Below, in pieces: positions 14,287 to 17,263 of a stretch of DNA of 17,263 nt. Position numbers and translations under genes: made by a program. Origin of the DNA: Kordiimonadaceae bacterium (lineage in GTDB: Bacteria > Pseudomonadota > Alphaproteobacteria > Sphingomonadales > Emcibacteraceae). Location of the stretch: assembly GCA_018699075.1 (NCBI GenBank), contig JABIPV010000182.1, positions 1 through 17,263 of the forward strand, in the 5' to 3' direction. Numbering within the stretch: the first letter of the stretch is position 1; the number at the start of each line of letters is the position of its first letter. Below the pieces are notes generated by a model. That model was given only the letters and a program-made list of their open reading frames with translations. It was not told the origin of the DNA and ran no database searches.

Positions 14287-14380
14287 GCTAACGGCCCTAA
14301 GCAGACGTTCACTATTGGCGAGATTATTCAAAATATTGATATTTAAATCTAAAAGAGAAGAATTACTTAATATAAATTGA

Positions 14381-14995
14381 TTATTGAACTAGTAACTTTT
14401 TTAACCAGTTTTCGAAAGCGTAACGAGCTTCTTCTTTGGTAAAGGTATTGTGCCCCAAACCAAGCTCTAGCCAAAAGCCATCAAGCATAGCTGCTAATTC
14501 CAAAGAATTAGCCTTAATATCACCTTCAATGTTGGATGCAATCATTACATCTTGAATAAGCAATTCCAATACTCTTCGGTCGTTATTATAAATTACTTTA
14601 TGAAGCGAAGAAAGTGAACTATCTTGCCAGCTTAGGAACCAGAAAGCTGACCACAGGCCCACAGATTCATTTAAAGAAGGTGGTGGCTGAAAACTTGCGC
14701 CGACATATGCCTTTAAGCGATTGATCGGGTTTTTGCCCGCTTTATCCACAGCAATTGATTTGGTTTTTGAGTATTCTTCATTTGCATAGATAAATGCCTG
14801 AAGAATTAATTCATCCTTATTTTTAAAGTGATGATTAATTAGCCCAGGAGATACACCAGCTTGCTCTGAAATTACCCGGACAGTTGTTTTTTCCGGGCCC
14901 AATTTTGAAAGTGAAATCATAGTTGCTTCTACGATCTGCATCCGTCGATCATCTTTCGGTATTCGGCTGAATTTTTTCTCTGAACTTAGTTTCAT
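14381..14995 (-). CDS. TetR-family transcriptional regulator, BetI-like
   Basis: 204 residues. The N-terminal helix-turn-helix is clear: RRMQIVEATMISLSKLGPEKTTVRVISEQAGVSPGLINHHFKNKDELI (about 17-64), with recognition helix around SPGLINHHF. The C-terminal part has the BetI-type pattern (LWSAFWFLSWQDSSLSSLHKVIYNNDRRVLELL, then AAMLDGFWLELGLG). TetR proteins usually repress a divergent gene and release DNA on binding a small ligand. It is divergent from the flavoprotein at 15310, its likely target. BetI itself responds to choline, but nothing here shows the same ligand. Confidence 0.9.
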   Translation of the reverse strand: MKLSSEKKFSRIPKDDRRMQIVEATMISLSKLGPEKTTVRVISEQAGVSPGLINHHFKNKDELILQAFIYANEEYSKTKSIAVDKAGKNPINRLKAYVGASFQPPPSLNESVGLWSAFWFLSWQDSSLSSLHKVIYNNDRRVLELLIQDVMIASNIEGDIKANSLELAAMLDGFWLELGLGHNTFTKEEARYAFENWLKKLLVQ

Positions 14996-15309
14996 ATTTT
15001 AATTTCTTTTTCAGTGCAAAAGACAATCTAAAATACACTCTTAAACAATAACGTCTTTTGTATTACTATACATCTGTATAATTATTATATTGGATGTTAA
15101 TTCATAATATTCTTACATAATATTGTATACTACCTCAATTTAATAACAAGATATTTAGTTTAAATTGGTTGCAAGAGAAATATTTTTACTTTATTAAACA
15201 ACTGTATAATAATTTTTAATCATTAAATATAGTATTAGTATCCAGAAATCACCTGGAAGAGTAACGTTGAAATGTATGTAGCCTATTCGTTAAAATAAGG
15301 AAAAATTCT
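14996..15309. promoter_or_regulatory. Divergent regulatory region between tetR and the flavoprotein gene
   Basis: This is 314 bp of very AT-rich sequence without a convincing ORF. It holds an inverted repeat TATACA-TC-TGTATA (15067-15080), a candidate TetR-family operator. CATAATATT occurs twice, at 15103-15111 and 15116-15124 (13-bp period). A perfect -10 hexamer TATAAT lies at 15205-15210, with only weak -35 sequence upstream. TCCAG-N7-CTGGA lies at 15241-15257. TTGAAA/TAAAAT (15267-15296) would start transcription inside the ribosome-binding site, so it is unlikely. Confidence 0.4.
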
Positions 15310-16899
15310 ATGAGTAATAATCAGAATTACGACGCGATCATCTTTGGTGGCGGCCATAATGGCCTTACATGTGGCTATTATCTGGGTAAAGCGGGACTTA
15401 AGGTTAAAATTCTTGAACGTCGTGGTATTGTTGGCGGTGCAGCAATCACAGAAGAATTTCATCCGGGTTACCGTAATTCTGTCGCCAGTTATTCCGTAAG
15501 TCTGCTTAACCCAAAAGTGATAGAAGATATGTCACTTGCCCGTCACGGGATGGTGCTTAAAATTCGGCCAACCCCCTATTTTCAACCGCACAGTGACACC
15601 AGTTATTTAATCATTGACCGCGATCCTGAAATTACGGCAGAGCAAATTGGAAAATTTTCACAAAAAGACGCAAAAGCATACCCGGTTTTTCATGAGCGTC
15701 TTGAAAAAGTCTGTGAGTTCCTGCGAGGTATGTTGCTTAAAACCCCGCCCAATCATGGTGGTGGATGGCGCGATTTATTGGCCGCCGCCGGAGCGGCCAA
15801 TCACGTCCGAAAAACCGGAAACCAAACTCAAAAAGACATATATGACCTTTTCACTATGAGCGCAGGTGACCTTTTGGATCAATGGTTTGAAAGCAATGAA
15901 TTAAAGGGAATATTGGGCTTTGATGCCGTGATTGGAAATTATGCAAGCCCCTATACGCCGGGTTCCGCTTATGTGCTTCTTCATCATGTTTTTGGCGAAG
16001 TAAATGGCGTTAAAGGCGCATGGGGTTATGCAATGGGTGGAATGGGTGCAATTACTCAGGCCATGGCCAAGGCATGCGAAGAAGTAAATGTTGACATTGA
16101 AGTTGATGCAGCCGTTAAAGAAGTTATCGTCAATAACGGTGCGACCGTAGGTGTTGAAATGGAGGATGGGACAGAATTATATGCCCCCAAGATAATTTCA
16201 AACCTTAATCCAAAGCTCCTTTACACTAAATTAATAGCCAGCGAGCATCTTTCTGAAGATTTTAACCGTAGGATCAGCGGTTGGGTGTGTGCATCGGGTA
16301 CGTTTCGCATGAATGTGGCGTTAACTGAACTTCCTGATTTTACCTGCCTTCCAGGTAAAGAAGTTAGCAAACACCATAGCTCTAGCATTATTATTTGCCC
16401 AACAATGAAATATCTTGATGATGCTTATCTAGACGCGCGCTGCGATGGTTGGGCGAAAAAACCAGCCATAGAAATGCATATCCCCAGCGTTGTTGATGAT
16501 AGCTTGGCACCACCCGGACATCATGTCGCAAGTCTATTTTGTCAACAATTTGCCCCAGAAATACCTGACGGGCGAAGCTGGGACGACTGCAAAGAAGAAG
16601 TTGCCGACCTTATTATTGATACAATCAACAATTACGCTCCTAATTTCAAACAATCCATCGCGGGCAGAATGTCATTGTCACCACTTGATCTTGAGCGAAA
16701 AATCGGCCTTATTGGTGGCGATATATTCCACGGCTCTCTTAATTTAAACCAAATGTATAGCGCCCGCCCCGCACTTGGCTACGGCGATTATCGGGGACCA
16801 CTTAAAGGGTTATATATGTGCGGGTCTGGAACCCATCCCGGTGGGGGCGTCACTGGCATCCCCGGTCACAATGCCGCGCGGGAAATATTGCGCGATTAA
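15310..16899 (+). CDS. FAD-dependent oxidoreductase, PYROXD2/CrtI-like
   Basis: 529 residues. The N-terminal Rossmann fold is DAIIFGGGHNGLTCGYYLGKAGLKVKILERR (about 8-38), with GGGHNG in place of GxGxxG and the acidic end Glu36. The region FHPGYRNSVASYSVSLL and the C-terminal GLYMCGSGTHPGGGVTGIPGHNAA are typical of the phytoene-desaturase-like family that includes human PYROXD2. AAGGA before the ATG supports the start. No carotenoid gene is nearby, so it is not expected to be a phytoene desaturase. Many such proteins are of unknown substrate. It is probably repressed by the divergent TetR regulator and may be co-transcribed with the PLP enzyme 82 bp downstream. Confidence 0.85.
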   Translation: MSNNQNYDAIIFGGGHNGLTCGYYLGKAGLKVKILERRGIVGGAAITEEFHPGYRNSVASYSVSLLNPKVIEDMSLARHGMVLKIRPTPYFQPHSDTSYLIIDRDPEITAEQIGKFSQKDAKAYPVFHERLEKVCEFLRGMLLKTPPNHGGGWRDLLAAAGAANHVRKTGNQTQKDIYDLFTMSAGDLLDQWFESNELKGILGFDAVIGNYASPYTPGSAYVLLHHVFGEVNGVKGAWGYAMGGMGAITQAMAKACEEVNVDIEVDAAVKEVIVNNGATVGVEMEDGTELYAPKIISNLNPKLLYTKLIASEHLSEDFNRRISGWVCASGTFRMNVALTELPDFTCLPGKEVSKHHSSSIIICPTMKYLDDAYLDARCDGWAKKPAIEMHIPSVVDDSLAPPGHHVASLFCQQFAPEIPDGRSWDDCKEEVADLIIDTINNYAPNFKQSIAGRMSLSPLDLERKIGLIGGDIFHGSLNLNQMYSARPALGYGDYRGPLKGLYMCGSGTHPGGGVTGIPGHNAAREILRD

Positions 16900-16981
16900 A
16901 AATTCAATAAATGTGTTAATGAAAGACAGTCGAAAACACTGATTTTTTTAAAGATTTAATGATGTTATAGAAGGAACAGAA

Positions 16982-17263
16982 ATGTCTAGCTCAGTAATTG
17001 ATAGAACAATTGGCTTTCCCCTTGGCAGTATAGCAGAAACGAAAACTGCTTTTACAGAACCACTGGGTAAGAGGTTATATTCTTATGCCAGACGTGAAAA
17101 CCCGACGGTGACCAGTTGCGAGCTTGCCCTTGCAGAAATCGAAATGGCCGAAAAATGCCTTCTGACTACTTCCGGTATGACTGCAATTGATGTTGCTTAT
17201 TCCATATTTAATGACCCGAACGATCATCGCCCATGGATTTTCCCCGATGATTCCTACAGCGGA
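16982..17263 (+). CDS. Cys/Met-metabolism PLP-dependent enzyme, N-terminal part, truncated by window edge
   Basis: 94 codons are visible, with no stop. LYSYARRENPTVTSCELALAEIE (32-54) is the YSRxxNPT...LE opening of the transsulfuration PLP family (cystathionine synthases/lyases, methionine gamma-lyase, O-acetylhomoserine sulfhydrylase). LTTSGMTAIDVAY (61-73) is the conserved loop that binds the cofactor phosphate. FPDDSYSG (87-94) matches the usual DDxYGG region with Ser for the first Gly. AAGGAA six bases before the ATG supports the start. The cofactor lysine lies beyond the edge, so the reaction cannot be assigned. It follows the flavoprotein on the same strand, likely in one operon. Confidence 0.85.
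   Translation, partial: MSSSVIDRTIGFPLGSIAETKTAFTEPLGKRLYSYARRENPTVTSCELALAEIEMAEKCLLTTSGMTAIDVAYSIFNDPNDHRPWIFPDDSYSG

Noticed and set aside
15267..15296. TTGAAA-N18-TAAAAT as the flavoprotein promoter
   Set aside because: Transcription would begin about 7 bases before the ATG, downstream of the AAGGA ribosome-binding site.
16927..16949. CAGT-N7-ACTG followed by T7 as a terminator between the flavoprotein and the PLP enzyme
   Set aside because: Stem of only four pairs; too weak to call, and the two genes look co-transcribed.
1..17263. CRISPR array, rRNA, insertion sequence or toxin-antitoxin pair
   Set aside because: No regularly spaced repeats, rRNA-like sequence, transposase or recognisable toxin-antitoxin module seen on either strand.

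Overview
The window looks like a chromosomal segment of a moderately AT-rich alphaproteobacterium. The main evidence is the order hslU-hslV (minus strand) divergent from hisB-hisH-(GNAT)-hisA-hisF-hisE-hinT, a layout typical of Alphaproteobacteria. The HslV has the short propeptide common in that class, and there is one exact GTTC-N7-GTTC element, the alphaproteobacterial LexA box. I cannot name a genus.

Layout. (1) 1-810: right end of an integrated element, with a tyrosine integrase running off the left edge and the 3' half of tRNA-Arg(TCT) as the attachment-site scar. (2) 870-3480, minus: a Bcr/CflA-type MFS exporter followed by a TcyP-like cystine importer, probably one operon. (3) 3481-3804: an intergenic region with a LexA box, a promoter candidate, an uncatalogued 47-codon ORF with a strong ribosome-binding site, and a bidirectional terminator. 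(4) 3781-4650, minus: a persulfide dioxygenase-like metallo-beta-lactamase-fold enzyme. (5) 4799-8175, plus: an MCT/OFA-like MFS transporter, then a cytoplasmic single-subunit molybdopterin oxidoreductase. (6) 8177-10053, minus: the HslVU protease under a heat-shock-like (RpoH) promoter. (7) 10245-14262, plus: a histidine-biosynthesis operon with an inserted GNAT acetyltransferase and a terminal HIT protein. (8) 14381-17263: a BetI-like TetR regulator divergent from a PYROXD2/CrtI-like flavoprotein and the start of a Cys/Met-metabolism PLP enzyme, which runs off the right edge.

How the parts work together. HisH/HisF form imidazole-glycerol-phosphate synthase, HisA supplies its substrate, HisB dehydrates the product and HisE acts upstream. 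HslV/HslU form one ATP-dependent protease. Several accessory genes share a sulfur theme: cystine import, a possible cysteine exporter, persulfide oxidation and a transsulfuration-family enzyme. Linking them functionally is inference.

The most novel-looking item is the 47-aa ORF at 3620-3763, preceded by the LexA box. It is a candidate SOS-induced small protein, comparable in concept (not in sequence) to the small SOS proteins known in Caulobacter. Most of the rest is ordinary chromosomal content.
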